Source: Flavobacteriaceae bacterium CG2_30_31_66 (GTDB lineage: Bacteria > Bacteroidota > Bacteroidia > Flavobacteriales > Flavobacteriaceae). From it: a DNA stretch of 64,000 nt. The stretch's first letter is position 1. Every line of letters begins with the position of its first letter. This document shows, one piece after another, positions 54,801-63,613 of this stretch. The notes below the pieces were generated by a model. That model had not been told where the DNA came from and made no database searches. It saw only the letters and a program-made list of their open reading frames with translations. The position numbers and the translations under genes were made by a program. The stretch spans positions 78,921-142,920 of the forward strand of contig MNYM01000014.1 of assembly GCA_001873065.1 (NCBI GenBank). Direction: 5' to 3'.

Positions 54801-56225
54801 ATGAAAACTGTTTTTATAGCTCTTTTTTTTATTTTTTGTTCCCTCACGAATGCACAAAAAAATCAAGTTGTTTTCGAACTTTCTGACAACACCAAAACGT
54901 ACCATCTTACCAATTGTTTAAACAATCTTACGGATGATGCCACACTGCAACTAAAAATCACAGAAGGAACTGAATCCATGATTCAATCTTTTAAAATTTT
55001 GGTTTTTTTAGATGATAATTTCAGCCTTACGTTTGAAGATTACAATCAATTTAAACAAACTCAATTGATAGGTTTACTCAATGGCAACAATGCTTTTCAG
55101 AATTATACCTCCATCACTTTTACGATTGATGTTACACTCCAAAATCAACAAACAGAAACGCAAGTTATCAAAGTTTGTTTGCAACAAGAAGCATCTCAAG
55201 AAATTGTAGCTTCATCAGGCAAACAAAAAAGAGAATTTATTGAAATTCCTGTTTCTTTTGCCACTGATAGGAATAATACTAATAACAGCGATCTAAACGA
55301 ACGTTTTGGCGCAAAAAGAAGCGAATTGCAATATGGCAGAATTGTAGTAAGCATTCCTTACACACATACTTTGGGCGAAATTGAAAGACCTTCTTATTGG
55401 CGATTAGAGTTTTCTGAAGACCCAAGCAAACACATGATGATGCAATCTTTGAAAAAGCAAAACAAAGAAGATTTTTTCAAACAGATGAAAGAACGCATTT
55501 CTAAAAACGGCAAAAGCACTTTTCTTTTTGTGCATGGTTACAACGTTTCTTTTGCTGATGCTGCTTTTAGAACGGCACAAATTACCTTTGATTTGCGATT
55601 TTCAGGAGAACCTGTTTTTTATAGTTGGCCATCACAAGCTTCCACCACAAGTTATACTGTTGACGAAGCGAATATTGAATGGTCAACCTATAATATGAAG
55701 AACTTTCTGAAAGATTATTTAACAAAAACCGAAGCAAAAAACATCTATTTAGTGGCTCACAGTATGGGAAATCGTGGCTTGACAAAAGCCTTGATTGAGT
55801 TGATGAACGAACATCCAGAATTGAAAAACAAAATCACAGAAATCATTTTAGCAGCGCCAGATATTGATGCAGATGTTTTTAAAAGAGATATTGGCCCTAA
55901 AATGATTTCAAAAATTGGCAAACCAATTACGCTCTATGTTTCTTCTGATGATTTGGCGTTGTTGGCTTCCAAAAAAGTGCATGGAAGTTACAGAGCAGGA
56001 GAAGCTGGCTCACAAATCGTAGTTTTAAAAGGGATTGAAACGATTGATGCTTCTGGTCAAGATTCCAGTTTTTTAAGTCACTCGTATTTTGCAACGACTA
56101 GCAATCTCATCAAAGATATTTTCGATTTGATGAAATCAGGAAAACGCGCCACAGACAGAGAAACGTTGGAAAGAGTCAGCAAAGCAAATGTGCAATATTG
56201 GAAAGTGAAAAAAGGGAAGGAGTAG
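54801..56225 (+). CDS. Secreted alpha/beta hydrolase, DUF900 family
   Basis: A 474-residue exported protein (signal peptide KTVFIALFFIFCSLTNAQ). The N-terminal ~140 residues are of unknown fold. The DUF900 hydrolase domain (about 150-440) has the oxyanion segment FLFVHGYNVSFADAAFR, the nucleophile elbow LVAHSMGNRG (near residue 318-327) and a late histidine in SSFLSHSYF. The start at 54801 is chosen for the signal peptide; an ATG at 54774 is also in frame. Natural substrate unknown. Confidence 0.82.
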   Translation: MKTVFIALFFIFCSLTNAQKNQVVFELSDNTKTYHLTNCLNNLTDDATLQLKITEGTESMIQSFKILVFLDDNFSLTFEDYNQFKQTQLIGLLNGNNAFQNYTSITFTIDVTLQNQQTETQVIKVCLQQEASQEIVASSGKQKREFIEIPVSFATDRNNTNNSDLNERFGAKRSELQYGRIVVSIPYTHTLGEIERPSYWRLEFSEDPSKHMMMQSLKKQNKEDFFKQMKERISKNGKSTFLFVHGYNVSFADAAFRTAQITFDLRFSGEPVFYSWPSQASTTSYTVDEANIEWSTYNMKNFLKDYLTKTEAKNIYLVAHSMGNRGLTKALIELMNEHPELKNKITEIILAAPDIDADVFKRDIGPKMISKIGKPITLYVSSDDLALLASKKVHGSYRAGEAGSQIVVLKGIETIDASGQDSSFLSHSYFATTSNLIKDIFDLMKSGKRATDRETLERVSKANVQYWKVKKGKE

Positions 56226-56241
56226 TTTTTATATAAGTTTT

Positions 56242-56547
56242 TTAAATTCCTTTTGCTATTTTATCTGGATTTTGTCTTGTGTCAAAAACATCATTAATAA
56301 TGATTTGATGTTCAAAAACTTTGTAAACTATTTTGTAGTTACCACAAACTAAATATCGATGATTTTGCTGAAAAAAATAAAGATTAGGTTCAACTTGTCC
56401 AGAGTCTGGATGTTTGATTAGCTGTTTCGTTGCTTTAAAAATTTCATTTTTAATTTTGTGAGCTACTTTTTTTGTGGCATTTTCTACATGATAATCAAAA
56501 ATAGCTTTAAGGTTTTGTATTGCAAAATCAGTCCAAATAATTTTCAT
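56242..56547 (-). CDS. ParE/RelE-type toxin of a type II toxin-antitoxin pair
   Basis: A 101-residue protein with the ParE fold pattern: WTDFAIQNLKAIFDYHVENA at the start, LIKHPDSGQVEPN in the middle, RYLVCGNYKIVYKVFEHQII and the terminal VFDTRQNP. It follows its antitoxin by 3 bases. Gyrase or ribosome as target cannot be told from sequence. Confidence 0.88.
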   Translation of the reverse strand: MKIIWTDFAIQNLKAIFDYHVENATKKVAHKIKNEIFKATKQLIKHPDSGQVEPNLYFFQQNHRYLVCGNYKIVYKVFEHQIIINDVFDTRQNPDKIAKGI

Positions 56548-56550
56548 TAT

Positions 56551-56787
56551 TCACCAATTTGCAGTGATTTTTTCTAATTCTTCTTGACTTTTAAATCGAC
56601 CGTTTTTGAAATCCAATTCTGATTTTTCAATTCGTTTGATAAATTCTTCAACAGTAAATTGTTTCAATTCAGCTTGCTGTTCTTTTTCTTGTTTCAATAT
56701 GTAAGTCTCTAATTTTTCCAAGAAAAGTTCATCTTGAAGTTGTGCCAAATATGAAATCAAGTTTAGTTTTCTAGTTTGTAAATCCAT
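56551..56787 (-). CDS. Antitoxin of the ParE-type pair
   Basis: A 78-residue acidic helical protein (LISYLAQLQDELFLEKLETY) with a C-terminal arm rich in Glu/Lys/Phe (NGRFKSQEELEKITANW), the usual layout of Bacteroidetes antitoxins paired with ParE. First of the two genes. Confidence 0.82.
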   Translation of the reverse strand: MDLQTRKLNLISYLAQLQDELFLEKLETYILKQEKEQQAELKQFTVEEFIKRIEKSELDFKNGRFKSQEELEKITANW

Positions 56788-56804
56788 TGTGACTAATTTT
56801 TATT

Positions 56805-56837
56805 CAAAGATACAAATTTATCAATATGGATTTCAAA
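56805..56837 (-). promoter_or_regulatory. Promoter of the toxin-antitoxin operon
   Basis: On the minus strand TTTG, 21 bases, TATCTTTG: matches -33 TTG and -7 TANNTTTG, ending 17 bases before the antitoxin ATG. Confidence 0.6.
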
Positions 56838-56960
56838 TCTGCAAACTCGTATTTATATAAACGTTCTTACACATCAAAAAGAGACATTATCAATTCTTTT
56901 TTGTTCATACTTTTTTTGAATTTTAACAATACTGTGTTTCTTTTTCTAGTAATTTTAAGC

Positions 56961-57326
56961 ATGGAATTTGGCGAACTAAAATCAGTAGAAAAATCAAAGA
57001 AAAACTATAGAGTGGCACGCTCCACTCAAACTGGTTTTGCTAGTCCTGCTACGCATTATACAGAACCAAGAATCGATTTGAACGATGTGCTGGTCGCAAA
57101 TACATCAGCTACTTTTTATATCAGAGTGATTGACAATAGTTTTAGCGAATTCCAAATTTTTGAAAATGATGTGCTGATTATCGACAAATCGCTCACACCC
57201 AAAAGCAATCAATTGGCAGTGATTATTCAAGATGGATGTTTTAACATCATCCGAATTGACCTAGATTCAAAACAAGAAATCCAATTGTGGGGTGTGATTA
57301 CTTATATCATAAAAAATACACTATGA
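56961..57326 (+). CDS. umuD: UmuD-like S24 protein, apparently degenerate
   Basis: A 121-residue protein, shorter than the usual 139-150. [20 protein letters not shown] matches the UmuD cleavage-site region, and [20 protein letters not shown] aligns with the catalytic-serine region (normally GDSM or GESM, here DNSF). The position of the catalytic lysine (FTVKK in E. coli) reads FNIIR, and about 15-20 residues before the final WGVITYIIK are missing. Self-cleavage is therefore doubtful. The start at 56961 is preferred to a much longer upstream frame that encodes an unlikely extension. Confidence 0.78.
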   Translation: MEFGELKSVEKSKKNYRVARSTQTGFASPATHYTEPRIDLNDVLVANTSATFYIRVIDNSFSEFQIFENDVLIIDKSLTPKSNQLAVIIQDGCFNIIRIDLDSKQEIQLWGVITYIIKNTL

Positions 57327-58597
57327 TTGCGTTGGTCGATTGCAATAGCTTTTATGCTTCGTGCGAACAAGTTTTCAGACCCGATTTATTGGGAAAACCA
57401 GTCGTTGTTTTGAGCAACAATGACGGCTGCGTGATTGCTGCAAACAAAGAAGCAAAAGCGCTTACACACATCCCAATGTTTGAGCCTGCTTTTAAAATCA
57501 AGCAAGTTTTACAAGAAAACAACGTCACTTGTTTTTCATCAAACTATACCTTATATGCTGATATGTCTCAGCGTGTTATGGAAACGTTACGCACATTTTC
57601 GCCAATCGTAGAAGAATATAGCATTGACGAAAGTTTTGTAGATGTTTCTCATTATCGTGAAAATGAATTGTATGAAATTGCTATAAAAATTAGAGATACC
57701 GTTTTTAAAAACACAGGAATTCCTGTTGGAGTAGGCATTGCAAAAACAAAATCCTTATCAAAAGTTGCGAATAAATTTGCTAAAAAAGTACCTGAAAACA
57801 AAGGTGTTTTTGTGGTAGATAGTGAAGAAAAAAGAACATATTTATTAGCGTCAACTTCTTTAAAAGACATTTGGGGAATTGGACGAAAACATGCCATCCG
57901 AATTTCGAATACAGGTGCAAAAACAGGTTTGGATTTCGCAAACATGCCTTTGCCTTGGGTGCGCAAAGAAATGACAGTTGTTGGCGAACGATTGTGGAGA
58001 GAACTCAACAATCTTCCTTGCCTTGAAATGGTTTCGCTTCCTGATGCAAAAAAAGGAATTGGCACTGCAAAATCTTTTGGTCAAAAGCTGACAGATTATC
58101 ATTTGATTGAAGAAGCTACCAGTTATTATGTAGCAGAAGTAGCAGATTTGTTGCGCCAACAAGGTTCTGCAGCGAATTGTATTGAAGTTTTTTTACAAAC
58201 AAATCGCTTCAGTAAAAGTGAAGATCAGTATTTTAAAAATATTTTAATCACGTTAGATTCTCCTACCAACAACACCATAAAACTCACCAAAGAAGCCTTA
58301 TCGGGGTTGAGAAAAATCTATAAACCTGGTTATCGTTACAAAAAAGTGGGCGTTCATTTGCATCATTTGGTTTCAGAAAATGAGCTACAAATGAGTTTAT
58401 TTCATGAAGAGCACAAAGTTGAAGACAGTCGTTTGTCAAAAGCGATGGATGCCATCAATAGCAAATATGGCAAAAACAAAGTGAAGTTGGCGACAGTTGG
58501 CAACAGAGAAAAAGAGTGGGCACTTATCAAAGAACACAGAAGTCCCAGATTTACTACGCAATGGAATGAGTTGTTGACGATTGGGAAAAAAGGATAA
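57323..58597 (+). CDS. umuC: DNA polymerase V subunit UmuC (Y-family)
   Basis: A 424-residue translesion polymerase. Catalytic carboxylates lie in [16 protein letters not shown] (residues 3-18) and [11 protein letters not shown] (near 98-108). A helix-hairpin-helix ([20 protein letters not shown]) and the little-finger domain follow, with the UmuC-type C-terminus. Its ATG overlaps the umuD stop (ATGA). Probably DNA-damage induced; no clear LexA box was seen. Confidence 0.94.
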   Translation: MIALVDCNSFYASCEQVFRPDLLGKPVVVLSNNDGCVIAANKEAKALTHIPMFEPAFKIKQVLQENNVTCFSSNYTLYADMSQRVMETLRTFSPIVEEYSIDESFVDVSHYRENELYEIAIKIRDTVFKNTGIPVGVGIAKTKSLSKVANKFAKKVPENKGVFVVDSEEKRTYLLASTSLKDIWGIGRKHAIRISNTGAKTGLDFANMPLPWVRKEMTVVGERLWRELNNLPCLEMVSLPDAKKGIGTAKSFGQKLTDYHLIEEATSYYVAEVADLLRQQGSAANCIEVFLQTNRFSKSEDQYFKNILITLDSPTNNTIKLTKEALSGLRKIYKPGYRYKKVGVHLHHLVSENELQMSLFHEEHKVEDSRLSKAMDAINSKYGKNKVKLATVGNREKEWALIKEHRSPRFTTQWNELLTIGKKG

Positions 58598-58648
58598 GAT
58601 CTCGTTGTAGAGTTATTCAGAAAAGCGAACTTCCTTTTCGCTTTTTAT
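58592..58648 (+). repeat. Direct repeat copy 1 (duplicates the 3' end of the permease gene), acting as umuC terminator
   Basis: About 55 bases nearly match 60332-60386. Read on the minus strand, this copy still encodes KSEKEVRFSE then stop, the last residues of the AEC permease, without the rest of that gene. AAAAGCGAA and TTCGCTTTT (58621-58645) form a hairpin followed by T, which would serve umuC as terminator. Confidence 0.7.
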
Positions 58649-58687
58649 TTCATGAAAGTGAGGATCTAAGTTATAAAATCTGAGTTA

Positions 58688-58769
58688 GAGGAGATGTTTG
58701 TAATAATTACAGATGCATCAAATTAAAATACGGATGCTTCAAATTAAATGGAGATGTGTCAAATGTAAT
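58688..58769. repeat. Degenerate 20-bp tandem repeats
   Basis: Three clear units (ACAGATGCATCAAATTAAAA, ACGGATGCTTCAAATTAAAT, GGAGATGTGTCAAATGTAAT) and a weaker fourth before them. No coding potential. The rest of 58649-58885 is low-complexity AT-rich DNA apart from the palindrome at 58787. Confidence 0.5.
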
Positions 58770-58786
58770 TGAAGTGATTTCTGTAT

Positions 58787-58804
58787 CCGATAGCGCGCTA
58801 TCGG
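58787..58804. mobile_element. Collapsed inverted-repeat element (palindrome only), copy C
   Basis: CCGATAGCGCGCTATCGG is a perfect 18-bp palindrome identical to the outer ends of the 215-bp element at 15092 joined without its interior. It could be an excision product or an unexpanded single palindrome. Confidence 0.6.
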
Positions 58805-58885
58805 GTTGTTTTCTGGTCCTGATGGTTCGCGATTTAATTTTAATATTGGATTTTATTTTTAATATTTACACGAAATTTTTGACAA

Positions 58886-59968
58886 TTAATTACCGCTTGC
58901 ATTGCTAATCAAAATTTGAAAATAAACTCTATCCTCAATTTTAAATGCCTTGATTTTACCACCAAGTAATGTCAGGTATTTCTTAACGATATAAGAACCT
59001 ATTCCACTTGATTGCTCAGTAATTTGCATGCTAAAATTTTGAAATGGTTTAAACATATTGTCCAATTGCCAAGCTTCAAGCATATCTGTTTCGTTGGAAA
59101 TTTCTAAACAAATTGTATCATCAACTTCGGAAACATTAAAAATAATTTCTGTAGAAGGTCTAGAATATTTTATTGCATTAATAAAAATATTTTCAACAAT
59201 TTGAGTAAATAAAATTTGGTCTGTACACATTGTAAATTCTTTAGGACAATGCACTGAAACTTTTAATTTTGTATGAATAATGGTGTTTTTATTAATTTCT
59301 ACTAGCTTATTGATAATTTTAAAAACGCTAAAATTTACTGCTTTTAAACTGATCTTTGCGGAACTTCTGGAATCATTAGAAAGAATTTTATGGATTAATT
59401 CTTTTGATCTGTTAATTTCAAAAGAAAGCATACTTTTTAGCTCTTTGTTTTCAATATCTGAAATATTAACCAATCCTTCAATATTATTTAATGGTGCTTT
59501 TAAATCGTGCGCCAAAACATACATCAATTGAATCAATTCAGATTTTTCTGCAGATAATTTTTGTTGTTCCTCAATTAATTTATTCAGTCTATTTTGATTT
59601 TGATCATACTCTGAAGTAATATCTCTTTCAATTGCTAAGAAATTCTCAATCTCATTTTGATCATTGTAAATTGGGGTACAACTTATATTTAACCAATATT
59701 TTTTTTTCTCTTTTGAATAGTTTACAATATTTACATTAAAGCTTTTTCCTTCAGCAATAGCTTCCCTCATTTTTTTTACAGTAGCTTCGCTAGTTTCTTC
59801 ACCCTGTAAAATTGAGCCAGGTTTTTTTCCTTTTACCTCTTCAAAAGTATATTTTGTGAGTTTTGTAAACCAATCATTCACCCAAACAATTCCACCGTTT
59901 TTATCGGTCACAACCATGATTTCCTCAACATGCTCTTTTAATAAGTCTTGGATTTTTGTTTCGAACAT
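58886..59968 (-). CDS. Soluble PAS-domain sensor histidine kinase
   Basis: A 360-residue kinase with no membrane segment. The PAS domain (about 12-120) is LOV-like in sequence (KPGSILQGEETSEATVKKM, NYSKEKKKYWLNI) but has no cysteine at the photoactive NCRFLQG position. A short coiled linker precedes the H-box VLAHDLKAPLNNIEGL (phospho-His near residue 155). The ATPase part has an N-box IFINAIKYSRPS and G-box GIGSYIVKKY. No response regulator is adjacent, so its partner is unknown. It is bracketed by repeats on both sides. Confidence 0.88.
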   Translation of the reverse strand: MFETKIQDLLKEHVEEIMVVTDKNGGIVWVNDWFTKLTKYTFEEVKGKKPGSILQGEETSEATVKKMREAIAEGKSFNVNIVNYSKEKKKYWLNISCTPIYNDQNEIENFLAIERDITSEYDQNQNRLNKLIEEQQKLSAEKSELIQLMYVLAHDLKAPLNNIEGLVNISDIENKELKSMLSFEINRSKELIHKILSNDSRSSAKISLKAVNFSVFKIINKLVEINKNTIIHTKLKVSVHCPKEFTMCTDQILFTQIVENIFINAIKYSRPSTEIIFNVSEVDDTICLEISNETDMLEAWQLDNMFKPFQNFSMQITEQSSGIGSYIVKKYLTLLGGKIKAFKIEDRVYFQILISNASGN

Positions 59969-60131
59969 AAAAATTTAGTTTAGGGTTTAAAAAATGTTTT
60001 TTTGCAAGGCCTACTTTGGTAATAAAAAATAAAATAAATGTATGCTTTTTTTTATAAAGCTACTAGTTTTATTTAAAAAATATAGGTTCAATTAAATTGA
60101 AAAGCACCCGATCGCTCGGATATGTTGAGAT

Positions 60132-60327
60132 GTCGTTAGCGCAGATTTGCAGTCTGTGCCCATCTTTAATATCAAACAAAGAATATACTAAAAAAAAAGT
60201 ATTTTTCATTGAAAATTATTATTTAATGGCTACAAGAATTGATGCAATAGTAGAAAATGAATTGGATGCAATTGTTTGTGATTTGTTTTGAGTGTTGTTG
60301 GTAAGGATTGCAAATCCATTCTATCGA
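60132..60327. mobile_element. Inverted-repeat element, diverged copy B
   Basis: Left arm GTTAGCGCAGATTTGCAGTC and right arm GGATTGCAAATCCATTCTAT correspond to the arms of the 15092 element with several changes. The interior (about 60215-60290) encodes a peptide tail related to that of copy A: NYYLMATRIDAIVENELDAI here, with ENELxxIVxD shared. At about 196 bp it fills most of the 59969-60350 gap. A further fragment CCCGATCGCTCGG lies at about 60107-60120. Confidence 0.6.
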
Positions 60328-60331
60328 GAAA

Positions 60332-60386
60332 AGATAACATCTAGTGATAGTTATTCAGAAAAGCGGACTTCCTTTTCGCTTTTTAT
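60332..60386. repeat. Direct repeat copy 2 (3' end of the permease gene)
   Basis: Nearly matches 58592-58648. This copy is in its native place and contains the stop codon and last ten codons of the AEC permease on the minus strand. Confidence 0.65.
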
Positions 60387-61493
60387 GGTTTTTTCAGAAG
60401 TTCTTTCATCAATAGTAGTACTTTTTATTTTCAAAAAAATAGGATAAATAATTCCGACTAAAAAGAGCACACCACACAATCCAAGAATTGAATTGAGTTC
60501 AGTGAAAGTGTCACCAGCACTAAAAATCCCTAAAATTAATAGCACAGAAATGGGCAATGAAAGTGCAATTATTGAAAGTGCAAAATTGACATTAAACGTC
60601 TTTTTATCACTATTTTGATGCTTTTCTTTAGAATTTATGGCTGAAATGTGTGCAAAAGGCCAAAAACTACACGAACTCAATCCGAAGACAAGCATTACTA
60701 AAATATCATTTTTATCAGAAACATGTAGCAAAGAAATGATTCCAACCATCACAACCAAGGTAAATGATGCTCTCAAAATCAACAAAGAAAATAGCTGGAT
60801 AAATTGTTTTTTATTGATTTTCGCGGCCAATCCTATAAATAACAACACCAAAGGCGTCATGAGAATACTGAGTCTTGAAAGTGTTGTTGATAAAAGAGAG
60901 GGCAATTCATCAAGTGTGATTCCTGAGAATACCAACACAAGAGCCACAAAAATAAACACATTTACAGGTTCATAAAGCAATGTTTTTAGCAATGACTTTA
61001 ATTTTGATTTAACCGAAGTTTTTTCAAAATCAACATTGTTTTTATAATGCCATTGCAACGCTACCAAATACAACAAAAACAACACGAAAAACTTGTTGCC
61101 CAAGTCGGCCATTGCAGCTTTTGCCAAAGAATCATTTCCCAAAAACTCAAGAATAAAAGGAAAACAAGACAATCCAGGAGCCAAAGAAGGTATCAATAAT
61201 TGCGCACTTCTTCCTGAAAGTGATGTTGGATGAATGCCTAAAAACCTCAAAAGAAGTGGCGTTATTGCGAATAAAACACAGTTGAAAAACAACACCAAAA
61301 AAGGAAACATCACCAAATTACTAGTAATATTTACGTTTAAAAGCGCAATAAATATAGTGGACGGTAGCGCAATCGTTAAGATGATAGTTTTCAGTCCGTT
61401 TGTTTCTTCGGTCGTTGAAATTTTCTTTTTTAAAAGGATTCCAATACCAATAAAAACTAAAAACGAGATGGATTTTTCTAAAGCACTATTCAT
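60351..61493 (-). CDS. AEC-family permease
   Basis: A 380-residue inner-membrane protein with about ten helices in two five-helix halves, with the auxin-efflux-carrier pattern (GLKTIILTIALPSTIFIALL at residues 33-52; PLVLLFIGLAAKI in the second half). Substrate unknown. It lies 7 bases after the aminotransferase stop, so both are probably one operon. Confidence 0.8.
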   Translation of the reverse strand: MNSALEKSISFLVFIGIGILLKKKISTTEETNGLKTIILTIALPSTIFIALLNVNITSNLVMFPFLVLFFNCVLFAITPLLLRFLGIHPTSLSGRSAQLLIPSLAPGLSCFPFILEFLGNDSLAKAAMADLGNKFFVLFLLYLVALQWHYKNNVDFEKTSVKSKLKSLLKTLLYEPVNVFIFVALVLVFSGITLDELPSLLSTTLSRLSILMTPLVLLFIGLAAKINKKQFIQLFSLLILRASFTLVVMVGIISLLHVSDKNDILVMLVFGLSSCSFWPFAHISAINSKEKHQNSDKKTFNVNFALSIIALSLPISVLLILGIFSAGDTFTELNSILGLCGVLFLVGIIYPIFLKIKSTTIDERTSEKTIKSEKEVRFSE

Positions 61494-61500
61494 ATCCTAA

Positions 61501-62691
61501 TTATGCAAAAATTTCACCCATTGCTTTGGTAAAAAGTTTCATTTCATCCATAGTTCCAATACTTACTCTACACCAATTTTTATCCCAAAATTTGAATGAT
61601 CTTACAGCCACATTTTTTGCATATATTTTTTGCAGAAATTCTTTTCCTTCCATTGGGATTTCGAAAATCACAAAGTTGGTTTCTGAAGGTAAATACGAAA
61701 ACTTTTGAGCTTTTAAGTATGAAATGGTGTATTCTCTTGCTGCTGTAATTTTTGTTTTACAATCGTCTAAAAAATCAGTATTTGCCAAACTTGCACTTGC
61801 AGCAGCAATAGAAGGCCCCGTAATTCCCATGCCACCTCTGGTGATTTCGTTGATACTATCCAACGTTTCTTTTTTGCCAATAGCATAGCCAATTCGCAAA
61901 CCTGCCATTCCATGAATTTTGGAAAAAGTACGAGCAACAATCACATTTTTTCCTTCAGCAACCAAGCTATTCATAGAATCTTTGATGCCGTTTTTAGACA
62001 ATTCTATATAAGCCTCATCCACAAAAACAGGGACTTTTTCAGAAACTCTAGTGCAAAAATCACGCAGTTTTTTAGCATTAGTGATAGAACCTGTTGGATT
62101 GTTTGGATTGCAAATGTAAACGAGTTTGGTATCATCGTCAATACCAGCTTCCATGGCATCTAAATCGTGTTGAGAATTTTTTAATAGTTTGTATGATTTC
62201 CACTGACCGCCAACAGCTTTCGCTACAATCATCAATGACATATAACTTGGGTCTGCACTAATCACATTGCCACCCTTTTGAAAAAGCACCATAGCAACTT
62301 TTTCCAAAATATCTGAGGATCCTGGCGCCATCAAAATTTGGTCTGTTTTTACACCTTCGTTTTTGGCAATGGTTTCCATCAAATCATCCAATGTTTTCCA
62401 AGAATACCGATTTCCTGTAAACACCTCATCTTGAAACGCTTTTGCCGATTTTGGTGGAGGTCCATACGGATTTTCGTTCGCTCTTAAAATGACCAATGAT
62501 TCATTTTCTTCAACAATTGGAGGTGTAAATTCGTTGAAATTATTGCTGTAATTGTACAAGAATGTACGATTTTCCTTTTGCGCTTTTAGCACATTACTAC
62601 TCCAAATTTCTGATGGAATTAAGGTTAATGCACCTAAAGTAAGCGTACTTTTTTTAAGCCAATCACGTCTTGAAAAGTTTGTAGAATTCAT
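61501..62691 (-). CDS. Tat-exported HisC-like PLP aminotransferase
   Basis: A 396-residue class I/II aminotransferase. The N-terminus has a Tat signal (SRRDWLKKSTLTLGALTLIP) not present in biosynthetic HisC. The fold-type I motifs include RANENPYGPPPKSAKAF, IPSDPSYM-like SADPSYMSL, YICNPNNPTGS, VDEAYIELS and the PLP lysine in VARTFSKIHGMAGLRIGYA (near residue 250). Likely periplasmic; the substrate is unknown. It is not with other his genes, which argues against a histidine biosynthesis role. Confidence 0.85.
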   Translation of the reverse strand: MNSTNFSRRDWLKKSTLTLGALTLIPSEIWSSNVLKAQKENRTFLYNYSNNFNEFTPPIVEENESLVILRANENPYGPPPKSAKAFQDEVFTGNRYSWKTLDDLMETIAKNEGVKTDQILMAPGSSDILEKVAMVLFQKGGNVISADPSYMSLMIVAKAVGGQWKSYKLLKNSQHDLDAMEAGIDDDTKLVYICNPNNPTGSITNAKKLRDFCTRVSEKVPVFVDEAYIELSKNGIKDSMNSLVAEGKNVIVARTFSKIHGMAGLRIGYAIGKKETLDSINEITRGGMGITGPSIAAASASLANTDFLDDCKTKITAAREYTISYLKAQKFSYLPSETNFVIFEIPMEGKEFLQKIYAKNVAVRSFKFWDKNWCRVSIGTMDEMKLFTKAMGEIFA

Positions 62692-62892
62692 ACTGAAAGT
62701 TTGATGTTTAGTTTCGTTACTAAAATAAATGATAAAAAGGAATTTATTAGTATCGTATATTTAATAAATCACTAACAAAAATTCATTTTCGATAAAAATA
62801 ATGCAATGAAAATGTGTTTTGTGTATTTAAAAACAGAAGAATGTTGATTAATTAACAGAAAATTATTATAAATTCTAGAGCAAACCTTATAG

Positions 62893-63080
62893 GAGCCATA
62901 GGCTCGGTCTGTTTTATAAGCTAGGAATTTATTCCTAGCTATAAAAAAGGAAACACAAAAAAAGAGCCGTAGGCTCGACCCATTTTGCAGTGTAGGAATT
63001 TATTCCTACTGTAACGTAATAAAAAGAGCCATAGGCTCGACCCATTTCATTAGGCAGGACTTCAGTCCTTTAAAAACCAT
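62893..63080. repeat. Tandem REP-like palindrome array next to the RAYT transposase
   Basis: Three units spaced 71 and 62 bases apart, each starting GAGCC(A/G)TAGGCTCG (62893, 62964, 63026) with CCCATTT after the last two. The first two are followed by a palindrome around TAGGAATTTATTCCTA (62919-62940; 62988-63013) and the third by AGGACTTCAGTCCT (63057-63070). A degraded fourth unit follows. The rest of the 62692-63089 gap is plain AT-rich DNA. Confidence 0.75.
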
Positions 63081-63089
63081 AGGCGCAAC

Positions 63090-63551
63090 CTATATTAAAT
63101 CCTCAAAAACATAACGCTCATCATAAGGAACTTCAAATTTCTTTAAGTGTTTTAGATACTCCTCTTTAAAACTCTCTTTATGATGGTGTTTCTCTTGATT
63201 TGCGATATAATTATACACATTGTCTATGTGTGAATGACTGTACGAAAAAGCACCATAACCCACTTGCCATTCAAAACGATGTAATAAGAACTTGTGGTCA
63301 TTGATATATTTTGAAGATTTAGCTTTCACAGTTTTCATTAGTTCAGATATGGAAACTGTTGGTTTTAGCCCTAAAAAACAATGTACATGATCTTCAACAC
63401 CATTCACAATAATGGTTTTACAACCTGTTTCGTTAATCAAATTTCCTATAACCGCAAAAACCTCTTTTCTCCAGTCTTTATGCAGAAGGGCTTCTCTATA
63501 TTTTACTGCGAAAACCGCTTGTATATATACTTGATGATAGGTGTTTGCCAT
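63090..63551 (-). CDS. REP-associated tyrosine transposase (RAYT, IS200/IS605 Y1 family)
   Basis: A 153-residue Y1 transposase. It has the metal-binding pair in VEDHVHCFLGL (HxH, near residue 52-54) and the catalytic tyrosine in HIDNVYNYIANQEKHHH (near residue 118-125), followed by KESFKEEYLKHLKKF. A single-domain protein like those that mobilise REP palindromes. REP arrays lie on both sides. Confidence 0.88.
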   Translation of the reverse strand: MANTYHQVYIQAVFAVKYREALLHKDWRKEVFAVIGNLINETGCKTIIVNGVEDHVHCFLGLKPTVSISELMKTVKAKSSKYINDHKFLLHRFEWQVGYGAFSYSHSHIDNVYNYIANQEKHHHKESFKEEYLKHLKKFEVPYDERYVFEDLI

Positions 63552-63567
63552 AATTTTTTCTTTTTTA

Positions 63568-63613
63568 CCGGATTAAAATCCGGAGTTATAACATAGTTCA
63601 TCCCTACGGGATT
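63568..63613. repeat. Right-side palindromes of the RAYT locus
   Basis: CCGGATTAAAATCCGG and the shorter CCCTACGGG follow the upstream end of the transposase gene. Likely REP-type hairpins for the same enzyme. 63614-63766 contains nothing else recognisable. Confidence 0.55.

Noticed and set aside
62893..63080. CRISPR array interpretation of the spaced palindromes
   Set aside because: Only three units with unequal spacing, conserved inter-unit sequence instead of unique spacers, and no cas genes nearby; a REP array next to a RAYT fits better.
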